A stretch of 64,000 bases of DNA from contig OZ024862.1 in the NCBI GenBank assembly GCA_964017155.1, positions 39,848,675 to 39,912,674 of the forward strand. Reading direction: 5' to 3'. Source of the DNA: Oasisia sp. SBJ-2009. Its lineage: Eukaryota > Annelida > Polychaeta > Sabellida > Siboglinidae. The notes under the pieces are model-generated. The model was not told where the DNA came from and made no database searches. It was given only the letters and a program-made list of their open reading frames with translations. Numbering within the stretch: the first letter of the stretch is position 1; every line of letters begins with the position of its first letter. Made by a program: the position numbers and the translations under genes. This document shows positions 22,789 through 36,400 of this stretch, piece by piece.

Positions 22789-25646
22789 GCATCAGAAATA
22801 AAATTTCAGACCTTGCTGTTTGCATAGAAAACTACAACCCCGACATAATCATTGGCACTGAAACACACCTCGACAGCTCAGTTAACAGCAGTGAACTGTT
22901 CCCTCCCAACTACTCAGTTATCCGTAAAGACAGAGACTTTGACAACTCCAAAGGAGGGGTCCTGATAGCACTAAAATCTGACCTAATAGGAACCCACAGA
23001 ACAGACCTCAATAGCAACTGCGAAATAATCTGGGTTACAATCAAAATTCAAGGAACGAAAGACATTACAATAGGTGCATTCTATAGATCACCCCAATTTG
23101 GCAACACAAGTGAATATATGCATGAACTACGAGAATCTATCAACAAAATTAAACACTCAAATAAGGAACACATATGGCTAGGAGGAGATTTCAATCTTCC
23201 CGATATAGACTGGGATATACTCAGCCCCAAACCAGGTGGAACTGCCCCCGGACTATCTAAAATCCTACTAGAAATATCAAACGACCCACTAGAATAAATA
23301 ACACCTTGGACTTGTTCTTCACAACTAACCCTACCCTTGTTGAACGATCAACAATAGTACCAGGAATAAGTGACCATGACGGAATCCCAATAATCATAAC
23401 CAGCTGCAAACCCAGAGTCATCAAGCAAAAACCACGCAAAATATACATGATATACATGTACCATAAAGCCAATACCCAAGCACTAAAAGAAGATCTGCTC
23501 AAATGGAGCAACAATTTTGCAACCAAGGATATGTCCACAAAAACAGTTGACGAAATGTATACTGAATTCCAAACTGCCCTTAATTCAGCAATGAACTCTC
23601 ACATACCGACGAAGATAATAACAAAACGTAACCAAACACCATGGATAAATAGACGTATAAAACGACTGCACAAACGTAAACAAAGAGCCTTTAACACCCA
23701 TAAAATACACAGAAACCAAGCCAGTCACGAACAATTTTGTAAGGCACGCAAAAATGCACACACAGAAACAAGAAAGGCCCACAGACGGTATATTGCATCA
23801 ATCTGTTCAGACTCAGCAAAACGATTCTGGTCCTACATCAAAAACTTAAAAGTAGATACCATTGGAATACCAACCCTAACTAAAGACCACCAGACAGAAT
23901 CAGACAGTAAACGTAAAGCAGAGATCCTCAGTGACCAATTCAAATCAGTATTCACAAAAGAAAACACCAACTTTCCCAAAGAACCATACTCAAACGTACC
24001 AGCTATGCCTGACATTACCATCACAGCAAAGGGAGTCGCCAAATTACTAAACGAATTAAAAACAAACAAATCAACAGGACCCGATGACGTACCAGCAAGA
24101 ATATTACAACTTGCTGCCAATGAATTAGCTCCAGCCCTTACAGTAATCTTCCAAAAATCAATCACCACAGGTGAACTTCCCATCTCATGGCTGCAAGCCA
24201 ACATCACCCCAATCTTTAAGAAGGGAGATCGAACTCTTCCATCAAATTACTGTCCCATCTCCCTAACTTCAATATGCTGCAAACTCCTTGAACACATTAT
24301 CTACTCCAACATAGTGAACCACCTTGACCTGCACTCAATTTTATCTGACAAACAACATGGCTTCCGCAGTAAACACTCGACTGAAACCCAGTTAATACTC
24401 ACAACACATGACCTATCCAAATCTCTAAATAATAAATCACAAATAGACATGATCATAATGGATTTCTCAAAAGCATTCGACACTGTCCCTCATAACCGGC
24501 TCCTAAACAAATTAAAAAGATATGGCATCAACAACAAAATACATGCCTGGATTTCAAAATTCCTTACATGTCGTGATCAGAGAGTGGTGGTCAGTGGTGC
24601 ACATTCCCCCTGGACCCATGTTGAGTCTGGAGTACCACAAGGCACGGTACTAGGCCCTCTTCTCTTCCTAATATACATCAACGATTTACCTAACAATATC
24701 CACTGCACAGTCCGTCTGTTTGCAGATGACTGTGTCCTGTACAGAGAAATTAACAACCAATTAGATTCACAAGAACTACAGAAAGACCTAGATGAACTAA
24801 CTAAATGGGAACATGACTGGCAAATGAACTTTAACCCTGACAAATGCTTTGTGATGAGACTAACTCATGCAAGAAATATAAAACAATGTGATTACACCCT
24901 AGGAAAAACAACACTACAAGAAACAGACAGCCACTCATACCTAGGAATATGCATCACCAAAGACTTAAACTGGAACAAACATATACATCAGATAACAGCC
25001 TCAGCAAACCGCACCCTAGCATTCATCAGACGCAACCTCCACTCATGCCCCATAAACATCAAAACAACAGCCTACAAAACCCTAGTCAGACCACTCTTAG
25101 AATACTCATCCTCAGTATGGGACCCCCACACCCAGACCCTTATAAACCAAATAGAAATGGTTCAAAGACGCGCAGCCCGTTTCTGTCTCAACGACTATAC
25201 ATCTAGAGAAGCGGGCTGTGTGTCAGAAATGCTAAACAAATTACAACTACATCAATTAAAAACCAGACGAACAAACAGACGCCTCACCATACTCCACAAA
25301 GCCATCTATGGACACCTATCCTTGCCTGTCAATAACCTCCTCCAGCCCGTACAACGCCTATCAAGACATTTAAACAATAAAGCTTTCAACACCATTCATG
25401 CCAGCAAGAACTGCTATAAATATTCATATTTCCCTAGAACAATAAGAGACTGGAATTCCCTGCCAGATGCAATAGTTAACATTTCTAAACCACAACATTT
25501 CAAACAAGCCTTAATACACGACTAACAACCCAACAGCATGCGCACCCAACCCTGACCGTTTGACTCCACCAGGAGTGTTGGCCAGTATACATACAAGACA
25601 AAAAAAAGACAAGAGCCAGCACCCCTGTCGGCCCTGTCGTCGGGCC
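22789..25646 (+). mobile_element. Jockey-superfamily-like LINE, nearly complete EN and RT
   Basis: The first frame (22789-about 23290) gives an AP-like endonuclease from the SIRNKISDLAV region: IIIGTETHLDSSV, GGVLIAL, AFYRSPQFGN and GGDFNLPDIDW. A one-base shift near 23285 moves into INNTLDLFFTTNPTLV, and the frame continues open to the stop at 25525. RT blocks include KSTGPDDVPARIL, FKKGDRTLPSNYCPISLTS, KQHGFRSKHST, MDFSKAFDTVPHNRLL, SGVPQGTVLGPLLFLIYIND, catalytic LFADDCVLY, and the C-terminal YKTLVRPLLEYSSSVWDPHT and VQRRAARFC motifs. The 5' end is truncated; a GGCCC/GGGCC stem-loop lies near the 3' end (25630-25646). Young copy. Confidence 0.93.
23306..25525 (+). pseudogene. LINE ORF2 reverse transcriptase portion (frameshifted from endonuclease)
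   Basis: 739 codons open, including the end of the endonuclease domain, all RT motifs with intact FADD, and the C-terminal domain. The first ATG is not the true start, because the protein continues upstream in another frame across the single shift near 23285. It would copy LINE RNA by target-primed reverse transcription; the break and missing N-terminus make this copy inactive. Confidence 0.9.
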
Positions 25647-25905
25647 ACCAGTCGACGTTCAATCGGCTGTAAATGTATACTAATGTACATATTATGCCTT
25701 CACATTGATGGTCATGTCAGACTGTATCCATATTTGGCTATGTATGAGGCTTCGGAGTCATGCGAGTTCAACAGCTAGATTGTACGATGATTTAAGCAAG
25801 CGTTCCGCAAATCTTTTCGCAAACCGTTCCGCATTTTACATACGTCAAGAATACGTAAAGGACGGCACACAGACCCTAGTTGCGTCAGAGCGTCTTCTGT
25901 CGGAT
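25647..25905. mobile_element. Inverted-arm transposon, right portion
   Basis: Reverse complement of the 21473-21620 block: CGGCTGTAAATGTATACTAATG and GGCTTCGGAGTCATGCGA match with scattered changes. It resumes directly after the LINE 3' end, showing that the LINE landed in this element. Confidence 0.75.
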
Positions 25906-26543
25906 TAGTTATTGTGGTACCTCATTGGTCGTCAGGCTAAAATAATACAGGTCACGTGAAGCGCGCCGCACTGTTTGCGTTATTAACATGTCCATACAGA
26001 GTAGAATTCCGAAAATTATGTATATATTATTTACTTCTGGTGCTGGAATTCTTCCAACAAGTGAAGACCTTTTTAAAGCTTAAGATGCGAAACTGCTACA
26101 GTCATTATGACGTCATTAACAATTAAACGTTGCCAACGTTTTTTTTATAAATAAAACACGAAGATTACGTGGCTGCGTACGATTACGTAAAGTAATTGTC
26201 CGCCATTTTGCTTTTCAAAATTGTCGATAATAGACGTTGGAGTACTATATTTACGTGCTGTGATAACTAGTTATATTGGAACGTAAACGTGTACGTCTCG
26301 TCTGGCTGCAATTCAAAAAACAATTCCAGGGATAATCATGTAGAAGTATTGTTACTAGGGGCTACATGGGAAAACAATCGGATGAGGACTACTACCGTGG
26401 AATAACGTGGCAGCCATGATACCTTACGTAACAACAGGGAAAACGATATGGCGGCCGTACTTCACGTCAAATAGACCTTTAGTATTGCGCTTACTATGCA
26501 CTTTATATATATATATATATATTCATATATATAATACATAATA

Positions 26544-26607
<64 letters not shown>

Positions 26608-29052
26608 ATCTTAGATCAGTGACGATACTACGATAAGACGATAACAACAATACTATAAAGTTTATTTAGATATTTCGGTCGAAACACACGATTCGGATAC
26701 CATTCAAATGCCCTTGGCCATAATACCCCCTAGGACCATTCAAGTACCATTCAAAAATCATTCAAAAACCATTCAAAAACCAATGGTATCTGAATGGTAT
26801 TTCAATGGTATTTGAAATATTTTTTGTAAGGATATATGAGCCCAACTCAGAGAAAAACACACGGTATGTATTCGAGCTTGGAACATTAGAACACTGAGGT
26901 GGATCACGAATTCACGATGCACGTTTTTCTGACCCGGGAAGGCTATGGATGACGTCAGAGAAGCCAGAGTAGGTTTTGCCATGCGTACAACTCTTGTCAG
27001 GAAGCTGGAATCGGTCCCCATAGGTGTAAATGACCGTGTGATGATTTTGAGAATATACCACTTCAGTGAAAGACTCACCTAGCTGACGCTCACCAGCGTA
27101 GGCCTATGTATATCACCAGGAACAGAAAAAAAGTATTCTACCAGAACCAGGAGGAAGAACAATTGACCGTACGTCTGAGTGTCGCTCACAAAATCAACAC
27201 CGAGCTTGCTGATAATCACAATGCATGGTAATAAGCATATATAGTAAAAAAATTGTTCAGTACTTAAGCTAAGCAACACGTTTGTAACACATGTTTGAAT
27301 ATATCAACTACTATTTTTCAGAGAGCATACGCCACCCCACCCCATGCGCACACGTTTCGTTGGACTTTTAACGCCCATGCAGTATGGGCAGTGTTGCCCA
27401 TGTCAAAATTAAATTTCAAGACCAGTTTACCTCGAAAAGTAGCATTTGGTTTGAACCGTTTGATTTTGGTTACGGTTAAATCTCTAACGTTCCCAAAACG
27501 TTAGTTTTTGGTTGTTTTGGTTTGGTTAGAAACTGAAGCGTAGATCTACGTTAAAAACGAGCAAAATAACGCAATAAAAACGTTCGCATTTATACGTTAA
27601 ACCAACGTTTCTGCTAACGTTACATTAATGTTAGATTAACGTTTGCATGCTACCTGGGTAATAGTATAATATTTTTATACGGGGATAAGTACAATCATAA
27701 GATTTATCTTCGATATACTCCTTTTTAACATAATAAGAATATTATTATATTATAGTAAAATATCAGTATCATATATTGGGGGAAATAAACATTATAATTA
27801 TTATCAAGACAATATTGAGCTATATGGCAACGTAAAATGTTAGTGCAGGTTTTTTTTGTACGTGTTTTATATCTTCTCCGTCATCACAACCCCCGGGTGT
27901 TGTGATTACGAAGAAGCAGCATCCAAGACTAAGTTTGGAGTATGCCCATCCTCGCAAGCAACGGTACCACTACCAATTGATAGTTTACTGGCCCAAAGAT
28001 AGCGGCATGCATGTGCATAAAAAGAAGCCAAAAAACGCTACCCGCAACAGCTGATTTTTTTCCACACGGAACATGTCTAAAACATGCCCAATTCCGCGGG
28101 AAAACCGCGGAGTTGGCGACACTGAGTCTGTGCCCTGTCGAGTATCTGGAAGAAGACGCCAAGGATTACATGTGGGTTCGAGAGGTAACACAGCCTTAAC
28201 CACCAAAACTTTCTACTACCGGAAGTTCCGGGTGATGTTGGCAATAAGAAAGGTCTCACTATAATTCGAAATTGGGTAGACGTAAACAGCAGTATCGTGA
28301 GAAAAACACGTTTCTTAGACCAGTAAATAATAGTTACAAAACAGCGTTATTATTATACTTTCTGAAACTATGAAACGGGTTTAATTGTCGTTGTATTAGC
28401 ATTTTATAGATCGGGGAATATGTTTAGCCTAATTGATATTAATGTTAATTTACATACATGAAAATATCTTACACCACATTACCGTAAAATATACGTGCGT
28501 GGATTTATAAAAGATAATATATAATTGTTTACGTACATTTTATCTCTAGTTAAAAAAATATATAATTATTTAGATATAACGTGTTAGAGGATATAGACAG
28601 TACATTATGTATGATAATAATACAAATAATACTTTTTTCTATATAGCGCTAATTCCCGCATGGCAGATCGGTGCGCTGTACAAGAAATATAATAAATGTA
28701 TATTAATAAATATATATATAGATAAATTACAAAAACAGACAGAAGAGATCCAGCATTATACAGACACCAACACACACAAAATGACTCTACGATGCTTTGA
28801 AGATCCTTATTAAATTCCTGCCATCTAAAGTTGCTTCTCTAGGTGGCAATCTGGTTCAATCTCGTTAAACGTCACAAGTTTATATAGGTTGTAGACTATA
28901 TAGCTAAAGAGTAATAATTGGCCTCAACATGCCGTTATTTGTACTGCACTGTACCAAAAAAATATTTTCTTTTTACCTTTTGAAAAGATGGAAACGTTTC
29001 GTTTATTCACATACTAGTTTCGTATGATATAAGCTATCGGAAGTTGTTACCG
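25906..29052. other. Intergenic region left of the large gene
   Basis: No gene recognised. It holds (TA)n at 26504-26604, an ACCATTCAA/TTGAATGGT-like cluster at 26695-26815, an AACGTT-rich cluster at 27480-27650, and a minus-strand LINE-tail remnant near 28640-28700 (GCGCTAATTCCCGCATGGCA). A second LINE 3' end (CTAGGTGGCAATCTGGTTCA) lies at 28810-28870. Two overlapping small frames at 28011-28264 lack support. Confidence 0.5.
26504..26604. repeat. (TA)n microsatellite
   Basis: TA tract with short CATATA and TTATA interruptions. Confidence 0.93.
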
Positions 29053-29079
29053 TGACGTCACGACGTAAACAAGATGGCG
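29053..29079 (+). promoter_or_regulatory. Promoter-like CRE + YY1-type block
   Basis: TGACGTCA (29053-29060) is a perfect CRE palindrome, followed by AAGATGGCG (29071-29079), the YY1-like motif common at metazoan start sites. It lies about 700 bp upstream of the first coding exon of the large gene. A CAG|GTCCGT junction at 29100/29101 could be the donor of a noncoding first exon. Confidence 0.55.
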
Positions 29080-29757
29080 ACTGGAATGGCATATTTTCAG
29101 GTCCGTCAGGCATTTCGTAAAACAAATAATTAAAAGTACCGGATACATCGTTTTTGCATAGCACAGCTTGCACTGACGACGCTAAACAGTGTAGATAAAA
29201 AGAATACTATGTTAAGTTTTACAAATAAGCACCTAGATATACGTATGAGTGCGATGATTATGTAAACTTGTGTCATTTCTCATTATTTTTGTGATTGTCT
29301 AGTCTCTACTCAAGCTAGTCTAGGCACCGATTTCGACACGATTGATGCCGGTGTCATATAAAATACTTTGGACAAACAGTATATTTACATCAGTTACTGC
29401 TAGATAAGTAATTGTAGACTGCAGTCTGCAATATACTGTAAATTATGAGTAGTGTCCTCATGAAATTGCATAGGCCATGGCATAGCCATAGGCATAGGCT
29501 ATGCCACGGGCATAGGCGAGTTATTTTGAAACTTGAACAACCCCATTGAGACTGATTAATTGACAACTGGCGTGTCACTGGTCTGTGCAGTGCCTGAATC
29601 AGGCACTTGTGTAGAATTCGGACACACCTCAATTTTGCCACTATAGCTGTATCTTTGCCAACATTAAATTGATACTTGATTTTGTTAATTCAATCATTTA
29701 ACATCAGCCTGCGCTTATTTGTGTAATACTCATTTCATCAAAGTCTATGATTTGCAG

Positions 29758-30194
29758 AATGAAGATACCTGAGCAGCAGTAACAAATGTTGGCTTGTGAC
29801 ATATGACAACCATGATGAAGCACATTGTAGAGACCGTTGAAAGTCTCCAACATTCTGAAAGCCCTGCCCAAGAGTGGCAGACACTGGTCTCCCTGAAGCA
29901 GCGTCTACAACCTTTCACAAATGTTGAGCAATTTCCACTGGACGAAATTGTAGAGCATGACTTTTTGCGGGGTGATCATGATAAGTTTGATGATGATGAG
30001 GATCCATTTCCCTCCGCAAGAATCACAGCAGTGTTTCAGAACTCTACGAGTTTGAATCAGTTTGTCTGCTACATTTTCAATCGACGGTTTGGCTGGTCAG
30101 AGAGCCAAGTTAACCGAGGCAGCAGGCATCGACATGAGGAAAATGCAAATTTTAAAGCAAAAATCAATGAACTGTTGGATCAATTTCTGTCATG
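29758..30194 (+). CDS. Large gene exon 2 (first coding exon)
   Basis: Acceptor TATGATTTGCAG. Coding starts at ATG 29803 or, with better context (ACCATGA), at 29812; an in-frame TGA just upstream of 29803 rules out an earlier start. A four-to-six codon upstream ORF starts near 29786. Encodes [34 protein letters not shown] and [14 protein letters not shown]. Donor TCATG|GTTAGT, phase 2. Confidence 0.85.
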
Positions 30195-30389
30195 GTTAGT
30201 TTGTTTTAATGATATTTTGTTTACATTTCTATTTATGACAGACAGATCTTATGTGGTAACTGTGCATAGCATTTAGTATAGGTATTTTTACATTACAAAA
30301 GTGTGTTCCATTAGGAGATGTTAACATATTTTCTGCCATAATGAGATGTAATAAAATTATATATATATATATATAAATACATACGTACG

Positions 30390-30424
<35 letters not shown>

Positions 30425-33400
30425 ATGCATGCATGCATGCATGCATACATACATACATACATAAGCACACATGCACATTGTAAATCAATCTACATAAATT
30501 GTTATCTGTGTTTTTGCAATGTCCAAAGGATTACTGCAGTTAATAGTGACTTTTCTTCAGAGGTTTCATGTTCAATTCATCACAACCATCTGTTGTTGTG
30601 CTTCCATCTGAGACATCTGTTTTGTACACAATTACTCCTTCTGTTATCACTATCCATCGTGTTTACAATTCCAGGTTTCACCACCAGGAGATGAACATTC
30701 CATTGGCCGAGAGCTTCCTACACTGCATGGCTAAGTGTGAGTTTTTGCAGGACATAACATTATATATCGGTACACATTTTTCAATGAAGCCACCAATGGC
30801 GAAACATCAATAATTAAAATGATCCATACCATTTCAGTATTGTCTTTAACATTTTGTGTAGTGTGGCTACAGTTTCAGATGATGTTTAAAGTGATGAATA
30901 GTTTTATCAAAATTTTAAGTAGGATAATTTCCACCGTAATTGCATAACTGTATGCTGTGTAGTTAGAAAGATAGAGATACTCTCCAAATCCTCAATGTTT
31001 ATCATGGAGCCCTCGATGTCTTCATGACACCTTCAGCACTGGACTGCAGATGAGGGTGTCATGAAGACATACAGAAAGCTCCATGAGAGACATTGTGGAT
31101 TTGGAGAGGCATCTACACATTTCTAACTATAACTTATACCAAATCCAGCATCTAATGGTTGCTCTATGTTTGTGCTCAGCACATAACAAACCGGTGGTGA
31201 GGAACCAGACACTCATCAGTGTGATGGAGTGGCTGAAGCGATGTGTTCCCCTCCACCCTACGGAGGAACAGTACGATGCAGTCAAGGTGAGATGCTTCCC
31301 TGTCTCCCAAGTCTGATTCATAAACATCTCCTGACAGTCTATATTTAAATTATTTAATTAATAACAGATTAACAGTATGGAAATACTTACTGACATCATA
31401 GAACAAATGGTTTCACAATTATTGTCTTACTTAGAGAGGTTTTAAATAAAAAACGGAACATCAGATTGAGTTATTCGGACAGTCTATTACTATGCAACAC
31501 AGGTGATATTAAAATTCCAACAAACCTGTATTTTTTAAATTGTGTAAGCTAATTATACGCACTAGATGCCAAATCTAAGCAAAACAAACATTTAGGATCT
31601 ATTATGTACATTCAATTTATTATTTAAGTTTAATCACGTTGAGATGTGACTTCCTATTCATTGATAATTTATGACATTATGAATATGTTTGTTTAATTAA
31701 AAAAGTATGAAATTACGGTTGTTCTAGTTCGTCCCTATTTTTAAGGGTGAATTTTGGCTGTTTGTTCCAGAGCGTACTTCTCACAGCCTTAGCCGACATC
31801 TGGTCAGCCGTACGCAGCAGCTGTGCCTCAAGACTTGGGCCCGTTCTTGACCAGTTCTCATTTGGTCACTTACAGGATTTCTTCAACAGCTTGGTGCAGG
31901 TGGGTCCATATGGTCATTATTTACTGGTCAACTGGTGGCTCGAGAAGCGCATGTTTTATCTCGAGCCATTATTAAAAAGTTTCAATTCTGTAGACCCCTG
32001 CATTATCTTCTTACCCCTTTTCAGAATAAGAAAATCAACATATGATACATGGGTTTAGGCTTCTGGTTTGCACTATTTTATAATTGTATATTATCAATAA
32101 AAGGTATAGTATTATGTAGAGGTAAGAAATTTATATCATAGTGTATGGAGAACATTGATTCACTGGTAGTCTGTATTTAGAAGATGGACAATCCGTGAAT
32201 GCAAATTTAATATGCTTAATAATAATTCTTGACAGTATATTTTAATGAGCTTTTTGGAGAAGTGTTACAAGTTGTTACTAATTTGTGTTTCATTGATAGG
32301 TCTGTCTAAATCCAGGGACGTCGTGGCAGGCCAAAGAAGGTGCCGTCATGGGTAAGTCGAAGACAACAGCTCGTTGCTACATGGAGTCCTAATTGATCGC
32401 AATAATTTGCATTTTTGGAGTAAACTGTTACAATCACAATGACATTACATATGCTTATTCAATACAACATAAATTTGTTACTTTGATAAAGTAGTTATTT
32501 TCCGTGTTTACCTTTATGATTATGTTGACAATTTGTAAGGTTAACATGGGCAACGGTCAAACTTTTAAGTAGATTGATTGGCTTGAGGTTTCAGTTTCAC
32601 TCTTTTCGATCATGGTCAAACCAGTGCATTTTGTATTCGTTTCGTATAATGTGGTATCCTGACTAACGCCCCACAGGTTTTAATTTTTGGTGCGCACGCA
32701 TGAAGCAATATTGGCTTTTCACATTATAATAAAAAACCTGTAAATGGTGGATGAATTTTTTTTATTAAAAACACGTCGCTGTTGGGGACTATGGGACTCA
32801 TTAAAGACATCTGAGTGTTGTTTAAACCATATTTTGATGTGTTCTGTTGCATCTTCTGCAGGAATGAGTTCAGTGATCCGACGGTTCCAGTGGGTGTCTG
32901 TCGTGTCTGAAGACCCAGAAGCCGTCTTTGATGACAACACGTCACCGCAGACGAAATACTTCCTCAAGGTTGGTCTTCTGTTCATGTGTAAGAGTAAGAG
33001 TAACTTTATTCGCAACACAACATGTACAAGAACAAACATAAGCATAATAATAAATTGTCAGCATGTTGCACTGCATGGCTGTCACTTGGCTAAAAGCCGT
33101 CTTCCAGTGACACCATCATCATTGAAAAATAACCATCATTACGGTAGATATATGATACACATTTGTAGTATTACAACACAGTATAACAGAAGAATTATCA
33201 AAGTAAAATTACACATATTGTTAGACATCACCAGGACTGTACTAATAAAATGAATATATAAAGTTTGTCACAGTTTGTCACTGTTTCTGGTGATATCTGA
33301 GGTGCTTGAACCAATTACAATATAAATTAGTATAAATATGTTTTTTGTTGTAAAATATTTTATGTTGACATCCATTGAAACCTTAGCAACACACCAGTTG

Positions 33401-36400
33401 AATAAACATAGTCATAATTCCATGATGAACTTAATTATAAATTGTCTAGCCATCGTGAAAATATTTATGTCGATGCAGCATTTTGGTTATGGCTCATTTG
33501 GTGGAAAGGTTCCATAACATATTTACCCCTTTTCCAAGTGTACAAGTTTGAAGGGACTAATGTGTTTAGTGTACACACCTTTCAAGACACAGGTATAATA
33601 GGGGGAAAAAATTCAGTAGGTATTCTTAACTGTCAGCCTGGTGCCCTACTAAGTAACTACTGAAACCACAGTTTGTAGATAATATTTCACATGCTTGATG
33701 ACAAAGTTGAATGGGAATAGACAATGCACACTTATGCAGGCAGGCATGTAGACATTAAACAAATAGCGTCATGAGCATTTCTGTAGTAACATTCTGCTGC
33801 AATAATGGTGCAATTAAATACATCTGTAGAGAAACTAATTACTGTGAAAATAACATCTTGTTGGGAAGTTTACATTTAACTGTGTCCTATTTATTTCAGT
33901 TCGGCCAGGAGCAGTTGAGTGCTATCCCACAATTCATCAGTGGTCAGATGCACCATGTGGCCTTCAGCTTACTCGCTCATCCGCAGCTTAGCATTCGAGA
34001 GAATGCCATCAAAATGTACTCATCATATATAACTAAATGTGAATTCAATGTAAGTACTCATATATTATGTAATTTTAATATTCCTCTGTAAGCAGTAGGA
34101 AATAATTTGTAATCGTCACCTGAGTTTGTGATGTGTCTTTGGATGTGCATTCAATGTGATATAAAATTTAGCATTGTTAGGTAACCAGTAATAGTTTTAT
34201 TCAATATAAGAAACACCATAATGACAATTTTTGGGGGGATAAAATATGTTCTTTTACAATGTCACAACGATAATAAATAGTGTACCATGCTCTCCATATT
34301 TGAATAACAAACTTTGATAATATTCTTTGTAGTGTAAAATGTTGCCTCATTTTGATGGGTATTGTGACAGTGATTGGATGATTGAGTTGGGTGAGTGAGT
34401 GTGTGAGTGAGTGAGTGAGTGAGTGAGTGAGTGAGTGAGTGAGTGAGTGAGTGAGTGTCAAATTGTTGCTGTGACATGGTAAGGGTATTTATTGTAGGAG
34501 GCCCTGGCATCATTCAGAGACCTGATTCAACAGCTGAACAAAAGTACTGCTGTTAGTAACAATGACGACAGTTCAGAGGTAAGCAAACAACCAATCCTCG
34601 GTAGGTAGCTAGTGTCCTCTATTTCAGCTGGGAACCTTTGTAATAGGCCAACATATAGTGTTGCCAACTCTGTTTAGTCTACATGCATTTAAATGGTTAC
34701 GTATGAGTCTGTTCTCATCACATGTTATTTGCTGATTTTGCGCATCTGACGATTTATGGCTACAAAATTTATGTATAACCTATTCATATATGTTTTGTTG
34801 ACACCACACCTCAATTTATTTTGTAAATCTACTAATTTATCTTTTTGTGCAATTGGAAATGGTGTTGACGATGACAATCCTAATTTCTGAATATATCACT
34901 AACAACTGTCAGTTTGTGTCGTTGTTGACACAAATGTACAGGTATGTGGTACCGTGTCTCTACAGGCTGTCTTTGTCAGGCTCTTTGTCATTGTGTCACA
35001 ACAGGTGTCACCTGACAAAGTGACGCAAGGTGCCAAGGTGATGGATGCCTACGAAGCTGAGGGTTTGCTGGGTCTGTGTGTACACCTGGTCAAGGTATGT
35101 CATAGAGTCCAGGTGACTTAGACAGTCTATGGACAGGTGATCTACAGTCTCTTCATATGCACTAAGCACATGTTGTTTTTCTCTTACAAGGCAGTGTCAA
35201 GTATTGTTGACAAATAAAATAATGAATTGGAAATTGATTCAAGCTGGTGAATTTATAGTTTGTTTACGAAACTGGCATTCTGTTGTATTGGAAATTTCCC
35301 CAAGGAATAATAGAAACGGTTACATATTTACCACAAATTTACAAATACAGCAACTTTTTTAAATTGTTATAGTCTCACCAGATACAACAAATGAGTTTGT
35401 TTCATTTACGATTTCTACTATATTTATTACATGACAAAAGCATGCATTGTATTTGTGCATTACACAGAAATAGCATGAGATTGCAGCATGTTTTTATACT
35501 TATCCATCATCTGTATGACATATTCCAGTCGTGAGAGCAGACAGCAGACAGACTAACCTCTAGATATTGTGCAGATTCTGCTCCAGTCTTTGTGGTCAGT
35601 TAAGAAAATGACCCTGTAGCTCTACAGTGGACCTGTCTGACTGGTCAGTGATATTGTTGTCTTTGTCCGCAGCAAATTCCCCCCGGATTCCTGCTGCCCG
35701 ACTGGCCACTGTACTTCTCCACCTTCAGTCTCTTTCTCACCCACCCCGCCTCCACCGTGCGGCAGGTGACCAGTACCATCCTCAAGTACATTGGTAAGTA
35801 CTTACAGTCAAAAACCGTATATATTTTTATGTTGTATGCCCATTATTTCTCTAACAACATTAAGACGTCTGCCTGTTTAGCCACCTTCAAGGCACGCCTA
35901 AAGAAAATTTCTTCTGACTGTTCTCACGGCTTAGTTTAATGTTTGTGTACTTTTATCAATACTTTATTAAGCCTATTTATATATTTATATATTTATTATA
36001 CATATATACATTTATTCAGCTTAAATAAATCATGTTATTATATTTATATTTATAATAAAAAAATTCTAATTGTTTTTATATGTCACTAGTATATTTATGT
36101 GTTTTTTCTTCTGGTGTGTATTTGTATTTGTATTTGAGGATTTTAATGTATGTAAAGTGCCATTATAGAATAATTTAAAATTGGATGTGGCGCTATATTA
36201 CATAAAATATATTATTATGATATTATTATTAAAAGATACAAATCTATGTTTATATTAAAATATTGTGTGTCCATTTTGATGACACACTAAGTATTGTATG
36301 TTTTATCTGACCAGTACCATCATCAAGCACATTGATGAGTACTTACCGTGGCAAACTGTATATATTTGTTATGTTGTATGCCCTTTAAAAGACACAAATC

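Noticed and set aside
28011..28264. Overlapping small frames on both strands
   Set aside because: No domain, no splice context and no start consensus; AGGTAAC near 28185 is not matched by an acceptor in frame.
29074..29130. ATG at 29074 in the promoter block (MATGMAYFQ...)
   Set aside because: Joined to exon 2 it stops after a few codons (AAT GAA GAT ACC TGA), so it would be an upstream ORF, not the protein start.
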